Positions 13,364 through 25,440 of a DNA stretch of 64,000 bases are shown here, piece by piece; the first letter of the stretch is position 1, and each line of letters starts with the position of its first letter. Both the position numbers and the translations under genes were made by a program. The DNA comes from Phylloscopus collybita (taxonomy: Eukaryota; Chordata; Aves; Passeriformes; Phylloscopidae): the NCBI GenBank assembly GCA_027886175.1, contig JAJNNQ010000126.1, positions 434,001-498,000 on the forward strand, in the 5' to 3' direction. The notes below the pieces were generated by a model. That model was not told the origin of the DNA. It worked only from the letters and a program-made list of their open reading frames with translations, and did no database searches.

Positions 13364-13816
13364 TCAGAGGGCAGCACCGGAGGGTGCCCAGGGTACGCGG
13401 CTCCGGCGGGGGTCGGCCGGGGGGGCCCGGCGCTGACAGACCGTGATCTCCCCGAGCAAGTGTGCAGCGCTGGCTCGCCCGCTCCTCGCTGCCTCCAGTT
13501 ACATCCCTGGCAGGAGCCCGCGACTCTCGGCTTCGCTTTCCAGGGTTATTTTTGGCCGGGGCCGCCGCATGCTGACGGCAGCGAGGCGGCGAGGCGCCGG
13601 CGGGGCCCCCGGTGGGGCGGGCGGGGAAGGGGCGGCCCGCAGCCCGCGCCCGCCCCGGCTCCCCCGCGACGCCGGGCGCCGGCCGGGGGCCGCCGGGGGC
13701 CGAGCCAGCACGGCCCCGCCCGGGGAACGCCTCTGGGCTCCCCAGCGCCGGCTCGGCAGTCTGCGCCAGGGCCGCGGCTCCCCAGCGGAGCCGGAGCCGG
13801 GCGGGCGGCAGCCGCC

Positions 13817-14077
13817 ATGGAGCGGAGCCCCATCCCCGTGCTCACCGTACAGACGGCGCCCTACGAGGACCAGCGCCCGACGGGCGGAGGGGGCCTGCGG
13901 CGACCCACGGCGCTCTTCGAGAGCCAGCGCAACTACCTGCCCAACTTCGTGCAGAGCCTGCTCTCCTCCGTCGACCTCCGCGACCGGCAGGGCTGCACCA
14001 TGGTGGTGGGCAGCGACGGCAGGTACTTCAGCAAGACGGCCATCGAGATCGTCGTCCAGATGGCCGCGGCCAACGGG
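13817..14077 (+). CDS. PGM5: PGM5 coding exon 1 (residues 1-87)
   Basis: First coding exon of phosphoglucomutase-like protein 5 (aciculin), a protein of adherens-type and muscle attachment sites that belongs to the alpha-D-phosphohexomutase family. Known partners are dystrophin/utrophin and filamin C/Xin-type proteins; the family member is reported to lack phosphoglucomutase activity. The exon encodes MERSPIPVLTVQTAP at the N terminus, then the QRNYLPNF and GSDGRYFSKTAIEIV blocks of domain 1. The start lies in a perfect Kozak context (GCCGCCATGG) and matches the N terminus that I recall for vertebrate PGM5. The same frame is open upstream to an ATG at 13,460, so an extension cannot be excluded, though that part is proline/alanine/arginine-rich and looks like translated CpG island. 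The exon ends AACGGG before GTAAGC (phase 0), and this donor is the first of six tandem copies. Confidence 0.96.
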
Positions 14078-14269
14078 GTAAGCTGTCCCCTCACGCTTCC
14101 CTCCAACGGGGTAAGCTGTCCCCTCACGCTTCCCGCCAACGGGGTAAGCTCTCCCCTCACGCTTCCCTCCAACGGGGTAAGCTGTCCCCTCACGCTTCCC
14201 CCCAACGGGGTAAGCTGTCCCCTCACGCTTCCCCCCAACGGGGTAAGCTGTCCCCTCACGCTTCCCGCC
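14072..14269 (+). repeat. 33-bp minisatellite, 6 copies, carrying the exon 1 splice donor
   Basis: Six near-identical 33-bp units start at 14,072, 14,105, 14,138, 14,171, 14,204 and 14,237. Each begins AACGGGGTAAGC. Copies differ only at a few positions: copy 3 has CTCTCC for CTGTCC, and the end of each unit varies among CTCC, CGCC and CCCC. The first AACGGG is coding (residues N86-G87); the rest is formally intron 1. Because 33 is a multiple of three and no stop occurs, the PGM5 frame stays open through the array as an 11-residue repeat (NGVSCPLTLPS-like). Each copy recreates the donor G|GTAAGC, at 14,078, 14,111, 14,144, 14,177, 14,210 and 14,243. It is not a CRISPR array, having no spacers. 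Confidence 0.97.
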
Positions 14270-17200
14270 GCCCCCGTCCGTGGCAGCGGTGCCCGCGCTG
14301 TGCCCGCGCCGGCCCTGCCTGCGGCAGAAGCTGCCAGTGTCATCGCCCGGACAGCGCTCAGGTGAAGCCCGGAGAAGCCCGCGGGCTGTATTCCAGCGCT
14401 GTGCGCCTCAGGTGCCCGAGCCAGCCCCGTTGGTCCTACCCCTGGGGCTGGGCCGCTGGGCCCTGGCGAGGTGGTGGCTCCATCGGGGTGTGACACCGAT
14501 GGGGCGGGGATGGTGGCAGCCTCCGGAGACTGCCGGCCCTGCCCTGCTCTTTCACACCTTATGTTAGAAGGGGGCAGGCATGGGAGCTGAAACGTAGGAG
14601 AAGATGTAGCAGAGTTAAAAATAAGTACACGGGAAACAAAGGTGTCAGACAAGCATCTTCTGCTCAGGGTATTTTAAAAATAATTCAGGGAAAATGGTAC
14701 TGTTGAAGGAAGAGGAGTTCAGTATTTTACTCACACCTAAGAGAAAATAATAGTTATTTTCAGAATAGTTATGACCAGTGATGGCTGGTCACTTACTATC
14801 AAATTGTAAAATGCAGGAAGACAGCAGTGGCAGAAACCTCTGGTCAGACCGGATACAAATTTTTCTTGTGCAGTTTTGAAAGTAGGAAAGAACTCAGGAA
14901 GAAAACTTATGTCTTCTGCTAGATACTTATGTATTCATGTGTGGATGTGTATGTACAGAAAGCTGGAAACACCAGGTAATGCAGGCTTGAAGTTTCTACT
15001 TCAAAGCAGAGTTGAAACTGCTATCACTTGTTATGATGCCTAGACTCATCCTCTAGATTTGGGAAAAGGAATTATTTAATTTTATAGGGTTTATTTTTTG
15101 TAGGGATTTTTATTTCAAAAGCTGAGTACTTTATAGGCAGTCCTTTCAAAAGATCTTTCAGTTTTGAAATGAATTTCCATATGTGTTCAAATTTTCCCTG
15201 CTGATTTGTTGTCACGTGCAAGACCAACCAGTCTTGTACGAGTAAAGAGTGTTTTAAATTTACTTCTAAAGCGTGTTCTCAGCATGGTGATAATATCAAG
15301 CAGATGCCGCGCAATGCCTGAGATTTCAGAGGCTGGGTTACATACTGTCTACCTAGTGCAAAATCACTCCTCCTGTAAGGACTTGGAAGAAGCCAGGGTT
15401 TATGTGGCCCAGGGTGTGGGGGGGCTCTGTGGGGGACACTGGTGGAAGTGGGGACAGTGGCAGGACTAGCACAGTGGTTCCGTCTGCAGTGGCAGGGAAG
15501 GCAGCGTGCAGGCAGTGAGTGTAGGGCAGGGGAAGTGGGCTGGTGTGTGGGGAGCTGCAAGGAAGGTGGGACAGGACACAAGAGAACTGCTCCCTAGCCC
15601 CATTGCCCTTGCAGCTCAGTGGAGATAGTCACACTGATGGAATTGTACCTGTGGAGCAGGTGGGATGAAGTGCAGTACAGCTAAAGCAAGAGTCCAGCAG
15701 CAGGAACTTCCTTGCAGAGGCTGAGGCCTTTGAATGCTGGTAGAAGCCACAAGAATGGGTTACAATGCAGGGTGACCACAAGAATTGAGGTGCTGAAGAA
15801 ATTTAGGGTTTAGAGGAGCAGGGGCTTCTCAGCCAAGTTATGCTGACTAATTTTTTCTTGTCAGCCTGCCTCCTTCCTACTTCCCCATCTTGCTGGAATG
15901 TCTTTCTGACCTCAGGAGATTTCCAGTTTGAGATGATTCTGACACCTTGCTGTAATAATGCTTACCCCTTTCTTAAGTTACTGCAAGTTTCTTAGAAACA
16001 GTTTCTCCCTTTCTGAAGCCAACCCCCAAACTCTTCTGCTTGCAGTTCTCACAAATATCTTAATTCACTATCTGATTGTCTCACTAATGACACAGTCCTC
16101 AGAAATTCAGCAGCCCAGCTGGTGGGGAGCTATTGAAAGGGCTTCCCATTTCCATATTCTGATGCTCTGTTCCCTCTCTGACATCTTCACCCTGCTCACC
16201 CTCACCTCTGTTTCTCTCAAGCACAACCTACATGCATAAGCTTCGTATTTACTTAGTTAGTACTATTTGTTTTATTTTTTAGCTGTTAAAGTACACCTGC
16301 AGGGAAAATATCTGAAGCTCCTTGATAGCATTGTTTAGTGCTGTGCTATATAAATAGGGACAGAGGAAGGGAAGACTCATGAGAACAAAGATCCCTTTGG
16401 ATGAGGTTAGTATCACGAGAAAGCATGTAGCTGGTATCATAGGGAAAGGAGTGAGCTGGTGTAGGGCTGGATCAGATGAAACACGGGGAAGGCTTGAAGG
16501 GTGCACTGGAAAGGTTCAGCTGCCCTGAGTGCCAGCAGTGCTGATAAACTGAACTTTAATCTCCTTCCTGGAAGATGCACACCGAGAGTCATGGCCAGTT
16601 GTGCTGGCTGAGTACAGAAATAAAAGTGATTTTCTATTATCATCTGTAAACGGATTGCCCTTTAGAGTTGCTAGGTTCCTCTTGTTCTAACTTGGTGACT
16701 CATCCCACATTCCCCCTGTGCTAACAGCCCAGCACGGTTGGCATAGGCTGCAGCACAAGGAATGAGATGAGGTCCCCTGCTCAGTCAGCTGCCAGTGCTT
16801 GGCCTGCCTTCTACTCATCCTCGGTGCTGCTGGCTCATGCCCTCCAGCACAGGGCTGCAGGTACACACAGTACAGCTGCAGCCTGCCCAGCTGCAGCCTG
16901 CACAGCCCTCCCGTGGTGGCAGCAGCTGCAGCCTGGCCCGTGCTCTGCCAACTCCTCAGGGCCGAGGGTGGCTCATCAGGGTTACCCTGCAGTGGGGCAC
17001 ACAGCTGGGATAGTGGCAAACACATTTGGGTAAGGGGCTGCATGTCGTGGCAAGGTTGGGGAGCATGAGGAAGGCCAGACAGAGGTCCTGTACCATCCTG
17101 GGTTGCAACAAGCAGTTTGACAAAGTGGAGTGGTAGGAGAGGATTTGAGGGTCTACTTCCCTTTTCACCTGTGTTGTGCCAGTAGTAGTGTCTGTCAACC

Positions 17201-20200
17201 TTAATCTCTGGAAGAAGGTTCCAGCAGTTGCAATGCAATTCCTCTATGAATTAGATGCAAATATTCCATTAGACCCACCAACTGGATGGGGTGTCTCATT
17301 TTTGATGGAAAGTTTAGGATACGTTTAGATGAGAAGCTGTTATTTGTGACTCTCAGTGGCAGTGGTCTTGCACTGAATATGGAAAGTCTAGCATGACAAC
17401 ATGCTAGAAAGACTGCAGAGTATTTCTAGTAATGCTGTAGAAGTTTGAGATGGCAGAGAGTTGAGTTTTCTGGTTGTCTCCTATAGCAATTCCATCTTGG
17501 TTTTATTTTCCAAGGCCTTTCATGAAAATCTTCCCTCCCTCCCTGGGTCTGTCTCTTGTTTATTTGCCTCTACACCGACTGTGGTGTTCAGTCATCTTTA
17601 GGATGCTATAGTAAAATACAGGAAGGCACAGCCCCAAGTTGTTCAGGATGTAAGCTGCTTGCTTCATGTTCTTTCAAGTATAATTGACTGAGGCATATGA
17701 GAGATTACTGGGAAAAGTAATTTTAAAAAGCATTAAGTGACTCCATGGTAATCAGCTGAGTTGTCTGAAAAGGCACAGCTGCAAGCAGTAATATTGCATA
17801 AAAGTGTTTTTGTAAAGTACTTGTTAGGGTACTTTATTCTTTCAGCTGTAACTGTTTGCTGAGGATCTTTGTTTCTGCTGTTGTTACTACAAGTACAGTG
17901 ACAAAATAGAATGTGGTGTAGGGACACAGTATGGAAAGAGATGTTACATGCCTGTGATCTTGTAGCCATGCAAGTTTTTGAATTCCAGAGATAATCTTTC
18001 CATGCTATGAAGTTGTCCAAGATTTTCAGAAGGATATTACTGGAACTTTAACTGTCAGCATATGGCTACAGTTTGGTTACTGTTTTAGCTCAGATTGTGA
18101 GAAGTCTGTAAAAAGCAGATATTAATTAAAAAATAAATTAAAAAATAAATTTCTTTAATAAATTTCAAAATGCTATTTTAGCATTTGATTCAAAATGAAG
18201 ACATTCTGAACCTAGAGAACACGACCTTGTGCATTCTTGCCACCAAAATGAAAAAGGCAAAGGAAGATGGATAGCACATTTACACATCTAAGGTCTGCCC
18301 TGTTCTCGAGGAGTTTTGTAGAAGCACTGATGACCTTAATGTAAGGTGAAACTTTATAGTAGTCCCTGCAAATAAAATACCAATGTATCATTTATGTAAT
18401 TTGATTTGTAGGATCTTTTTAAATTAGAATACTAGATATTGCTATTTCTGTAGTACAGAAATTAGCATAATAAATAATATTTGAAAGTAGTGTAGAAATA
18501 GCAGCCTCATGGCAAGTGTTTAATGCAAATCAAATTATTTATATTAATCTTTGGCATGCAAAAAAATGGGAAAACTGGTTTGTGCAACGTCTGGTGAATG
18601 CGAAGAAATGAAATGTGGTGAAGAGATAGTCCTAGGAATTTGTGCATTCTGAATAATTTAAGTATTCTACTAAGTTTTAAAAATACGGTGTTCTGCATGA
18701 AGACAAAAAACCTCACTACTTTAGATTTAGAAATACTGAAAACATGCTTGTGATAAGTCTGCATGCAAGTGTAAATACATTTATACTTAAGTACCTCCAG
18801 ATAGATTCAGAGTGGTTGTTTTCAAGTGTTTTGTGAAATGTTATCGCTGTCCTATTAATTTTGTTTACCCATACACAGTACTGTTCTAAGAGCCTGGCAG
18901 ACATTTCTGACAGCTGTATTTGGAAGATTGAGTCATTGTTCTAGCTTTCTACATGCTTCATAGTTTAAAAAAAGGGAGGGACAATATTCAAAACAATTTC
19001 AGGGTGGTTTTTTGATCATATTTTTCTTTCCATGATAATTTTTTGTCTATTTCTTAACTTATTAGCTCTCCTGTTTTCTAGCAACATTCCATAGGCTTCA
19101 GAATTGTCTGCAAAAACTCTGAAAAGAGAAGCAGGTAAACAAACAATCATTCTTTTGTTAGAGCTTGAGGTAGAGATGTCAGATAGAAGAGTGCATTTTC
19201 TGCACATTTTTTAAAATTTGAAAGCAGATCATGTGATTCTCAGTGAAAGAGAAATGGCTAGACATAGTTTGTGGTTGGTGAGAATTATCAAAAAATAACT
19301 TCTGGTAGAAGTCGATAATTTCTTTGTAATCTAAAACAGTTTGCAGAACCAGGTTAAATGTCACCTACTCCTTTGCTCTTCTGAAATTATTTGGACCCAC
19401 ACTTCTAAGTAACCATTAAGGTCCTCTTGTGAGTGCCCAGAAGTTCATCTGTATATGAAGGAACAGCTCTTTATGGACAGGAGGCAGGTAGTGACACCTC
19501 CTGTGCTGTTGCTTCATGCAGACTATGGAGCTATCAAATCTCCTTCAAACTAGAGAATGAAACCCAAAGTTCAACTCCCAGTCTGTTTTCAGATGTGGAG
19601 TGGGAGGGATTCAGTGTTCTGCCTTTCCCTCTGCCTCCCCTAACTGCCCTGCCCTTTCCAAAACTACTGCTCAGTAGTGGTGGTGGTGGTGATGAGGGTT
19701 TATTTGATTATTTTTTTTAAATATTGATGTTATTAAGAAATTGCAGACTGACAATATCCTTTTAAGCTCCATATGAGCTGCCTCAGTTCTCATCAGTAAC
19801 ACTTAACCTCCCCTTCTCCCTTTGGTTTTTTGCATTTTCCTTTTGCACACCCCACAATTTGGAACTCCCCTGTATTTCTTTGTAAATACATTTCTTGTTG
19901 GCTCCTAGATTATTTATGTTAAGCTGAAACTGTAGTATCTGCGTAGGGGATGAGGGCATGGTTTTGAAATTGGAACCTTGCAGGGGAGCTGCACATAATA
20001 CCAAGCACATTGAGTCAGTGTTTAATAACACCGCCTGAAAGGTTTTTTTTTTTTTTTTATTTTAAGAATGGTGGGAACTTCCCCTGCTCAGCTGTGCCCT
20101 GGGAAACACACCCTGCTCATTTGGAATAGCCAAGGAGTCACTGATAGCTGAAGGAGGAGCAGTGCTTTCTATGGGGCAGGACATCCAAGGCTGTCTTGGC

Positions 20201-20803
20201 ACTAGAAGTGTAACTTCAAGAGACTGCAGGTCCTAATGTGGAGTCATATACTGAAAGGCTGCTCTAAGAAAGGCAATTCTCTTTTTGTTCCCTTTCTGTT
20301 AAAGCCACAGCCCTGCAAATGCATCTTTGGAGTCAGCTCTAAACTATATTAATATCTGAGAGGATTTGCTGATTGGTGGTGTTGTCTGGCAAGTTTTGGT
20401 AGCAGGATGGTAGCCTAGTGTTATGCTTGGGAGCTTTTCAAATTGTTATCATTACTGTGCTCTTGCTTTACTGTCACATCCTCTGGGGTTAAATGTGCCA
20501 GGTTAGAGTGGTTTTTGTCAGTGCTCCAGGTTAGCATGCAACCAAGTCCTGCACTTAAATTTCTCTTCAGAAGAGTATGTTCCATACCAAGACTTCACCA
20601 TTCCTATCCTGTACATATATGCCCATTTTGTGTGTGTGCTTGTATACCAATTATCAAAAATTTAGTACCATTCAGAGTATGTTCCATATCAAGACTTCAC
20701 CATTCCTATCCTGTACATATATGCCTGTTGTGTGTATGCTTGTATACCAATTATCAAAAATTTAGTACCATTCAGAGTACTTTGGCTTGTTTCCTCCGCG
20801 TAG
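14078..20803 (+). other. PGM5: PGM5 intron 1
   Basis: A 6.7-kb phase-0 intron, GTAAGC to GTAG. The first 190 bases are the donor minisatellite and the first 460 or so belong to the CpG island. A G-rich stretch sits near 15,410-15,550 and a CAGCTGCAGCCTG low-complexity patch near 16,860-16,940. The middle part is AT-rich unique sequence without a recognisable exon. A roughly 100-bp tandem duplication lies directly before the acceptor. The predicted acceptor (TTTCCTCCGCGTAG) is preceded by a short, G-interrupted polypyrimidine tract, so it looks only moderately strong. Confidence 0.85.
20572..20773. repeat. Tandem duplication (about 102 bp twice) before exon 2
   Basis: Copy 1 runs 20,572-20,673 and copy 2 runs 20,674-20,773; a third partial copy begins with AGAGTAC at 20,774. 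Each starts AGAGTATGTTCCATA and ends TTTAGTACCATTC. The copies differ by a few substitutions and a 2-base length change in a TG-rich segment. The array ends 30 bases before the exon 2 acceptor, so any distal branch-point region is duplicated. Confidence 0.95.
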
Positions 20804-23521
<2,718 letters not shown>

Positions 23522-23668
23522 GACCTGCTCCAGACATAGTTTCAGAAAAAATCTATCAAATCAGCAAAACCTTGGAGGAATATGCAATTTGTCCTGATCT
23601 CAGAGTTGATTTATCACGCCTAGGAAGACAAGAATTTGATCTGGAGAACAAATTCAAACCTTTCCGAG
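23522..23668 (+). CDS. PGM5: PGM5 coding exon 3 (residues 142-190)
   Basis: Encodes [20 protein letters not shown] followed by the [28 protein letters not shown] segment. The block is highly similar to vertebrate PGM5; the [18 protein letters not shown] wording separates it from PGM1. It covers the end of domain 1 and the linker into domain 2 of the phosphohexomutase fold. The exon is 147 nt, starts and ends in phase 1, with CAG acceptor and G|GTATCA donor. No stops or shifts. Confidence 0.96.
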
Positions 23669-23812
23669 GTATCAGTGTGTGTTTTTATTCATGCGAAGTC
23701 CATTGAGTCTAAATACTAGTATCACAGGAGAGTTGTAACTGGTAATCATACAAGCAGAACTTCAGTTCTTCAATGTGCCTTACTAAAAGTTACCAAAATA
23801 CAAGGCAGTATA

Positions 23813-24938
23813 GAATCATAGAATGGTTTGTGGTGGAAAGCACCTTCAGGATCATCTTGTTCCAACCCTGCTATTATGGGCAGGAAGACCTTTCATTAGA
23901 TAAGGCTGCTCAGAGTTCCATCTAGCCTGGCTTTGAATACTTCTGGGGATGGGGCATCCACAGCTTCTCTGGGCATCCTGTTCAAGTACCTCACCATCCT
24001 CACAGTAAAGAATTTTTTCCTAAAATCTAATGTAAATCTCCTTCAGTTTAAAATCCTTCCCCCTTGGCATAGCACTATTTGCCTGTTTTGAAATTCTTTG
24101 TATAAGCTCCCTTTTAGGTACTGGAAGGCAGCTATAAGGTCTCTTCTGAGCCTTCTCCATGCTGAACAATCCCAGATCTCTCAGCCTGTCCCCATAGCAG
24201 AGGTTCTCCACCCTTCTGATATCTTTGTGGTACTACCTTGGGCACACTCCAACAGGTCCATGTCCTTCTGGTACTGAGAACTCCAGAGCTGGATGCAGCA
24301 CTGCAGGTTGGGGGGGTCTCACCAGAGTGGACCAGAGGGGCAGAATCCCTTCCCTCAACCTGCTGGCTGTGATGTTTTGGATGCAGCCCAGGACACAACT
24401 GGCTTGCTGGTCTGTGGGTCATGTCCAGCTTTTCATTCCCAAGAACCCCCAAGTCCTTCTCTGCAGGGCTGCTCTCAATGAGTTCTTCTCCTGGTTTGTT
24501 CCTGTGTCTGGAACTGTCCTGACCCAGGTGCAGCACTTTGTGCTTGGACTTGTTGAACCTCATGAGATTCTCACAGATACACTTTTCAAGCTTGTCCGGG
24601 TCCCTCTGGATGGCATCCCTTCCTTCTGTTGTTTCAGCTACACTGCTCAGCTTTGTGTCATCTGCAAACCTGCTGAGGGTGCACTCAATGTCACTGGTGA
24701 TGTCATTGGTGAAGATATTAAAGGGGACTGACTGGTCCCCAGACAGAACCCTGAGGGAACCCACTCCTTACTGGACTCCACCTGGACACAGAGTCACTGA
24801 CCACAGCACTCTGGCTGTGTCCATCCAGCAAACTCCTTTTTCATTGAATAGCTCATCCATCATCTCTCCAATTCAGAGATAAGATGCCATCGGTACAGTG
24901 TCAAAGACCTTAAAGAGGGCTAGGTAGATGACATTGGT
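23813..24938 (-). mobile_element. CR1 LINE: 3' end and C-terminal reverse transcriptase region
   Basis: Starts with TAGAATCATAGAATGGTTTG, the complement of the CR1 3' end, and continues into sequence whose minus-strand translation carries CR1 reverse-transcriptase landmarks: FNIFTNDI, then FADDTKLSSVAE (the FADD catalytic motif), KSKHKVLHLG and AEKDLGVLGNEKLDM. The longest open piece is 24,132-24,764 (210 codons), but the frame around it is broken, so it is a dead copy. The homology stops at about 24,938 (AGGTAGATGACA), where the exon 2-like fragment begins. Confidence 0.9.
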
Positions 24939-24944
24939 CTGTCC

Positions 24945-25053
24945 TGTATCATCTGAAAGATCAAAGCAGCTGCTGGAGTTATTCTAATAGCCAGCCACAG
25001 TCCCAGGAAACCGGGAGGAGAGATTGCAGTGAAGTTTAAGGTTGCCAGTGGAG
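24945..25053 (+). pseudogene. Decayed partial copy of PGM5 exon 2
   Basis: A 109-base segment aligns without gaps to the last 109 bases of exon 2 (20,858-20,966), with 20 mismatches by my hand alignment (about 82% identity). Weaker similarity reaches left to about 24,940. On the right it includes the exon end (GTGGAG) and the start of the following intron: GTTGGG plus a T run, against GTATGGGG plus a T run. Read in the exon 2 frame, CGA (R109) is TGA and TASHSPGG has become IASHSPRK. The first 50 or so bases of exon 2 and its acceptor are absent. Nine of the 20 changes are at third codon positions. It lies on the same strand as the gene, 4.1 kb downstream of the true exon and between two CR1 blocks. 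It cannot replace exon 2. Confidence 0.88.
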
Positions 25054-25069
25054 GTTGGGTTTTTTTTGT

Positions 25070-25440
25070 AGTAAAAGGTCTCACCAAGAGACTTCCCATG
25101 TCAGGTGGCCTGTGTTAGACCCCCAACCACACAGAGTCCTATGCTGAGCTACTTCTTGATTTTCACCCACAGGGTCTCAGTCTGTTCGTGGCTTTTTATC
25201 AGAGGCAGCTCTTCACAATCTGAACTTTCTTTAACACTGAGCACAACACCCCCACCTCCCCTGTCTGTCTGAAAAGACCCAGCCTGTCTCTTCTGAGAAG
25301 CTTGTAGCCCTCAACTGCAGTGCTCCAGTCATGTAACTCATGTCACATCTTTCAATTAGGTCATAGTTTTGTAATTGCACCATGGTTTCCAACTCCTTTT
25401 GCTTGTGTCCAATGCTGTGTGCATTTATAGGTGAGTGTTA
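25070..25440 (-). mobile_element. CR1 LINE 5'-region fragment
   Basis: The + strand reads TCAGGTGGCCTGTGTTAGAC, and further on CTGAGAAGCTTGTAGCCCTC, CAATTAGGTCATAG and CAATGCTGTGTGCATTTATA. These are landmarks of the antisense CR1 5' region, and the same first landmark recurs in the CR1 near 33.6 kb. It may belong to the same insertion as the 23.8-24.9 kb block, with the element's middle missing and the exon 2-like piece in its place. Edges are approximate. Confidence 0.65.

Larger units (their letters stand above)
13375..14540. promoter_or_regulatory. CpG island with PGM5 promoter region
   Basis: Very GC-rich, CpG-dense sequence in an otherwise AT-rich window, covering the start of PGM5. 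It contains GC-box (Sp1-type) motifs, for example GGGGCGGG at 13,614-13,621 and GGGGCGG near 13,629. I see no convincing TATA box at a suitable distance. The transcription start is not determinable from sequence; it probably lies within 13,400-13,800. The island runs through exon 1 and the donor repeat array into the first part of intron 1. Confidence 0.75.

Noticed and set aside
14072..14269. CRISPR-like repeat array
   Set aside because: Units are directly adjacent with no spacers, in a vertebrate gene; it is a minisatellite.
13933..14652. 239-codon open frame on the minus strand across exon 1 and the donor array
   Set aside because: It is the antisense shadow of the GC-rich exon and of the 33-bp repeat, which is open on both strands because its length is a multiple of three. 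No family resemblance.
15410..15470. Possible G-quadruplex from G runs in intron 1
   Set aside because: One loop between G runs is about 14 bases, so the pattern is weak, and nothing links it to a function.
24132..24764. 210-codon minus-strand open frame
   Set aside because: It is part of a CR1 reverse-transcriptase remnant with a truncated 5' end and broken flanking frames, not a host gene. Annotated as a mobile element.
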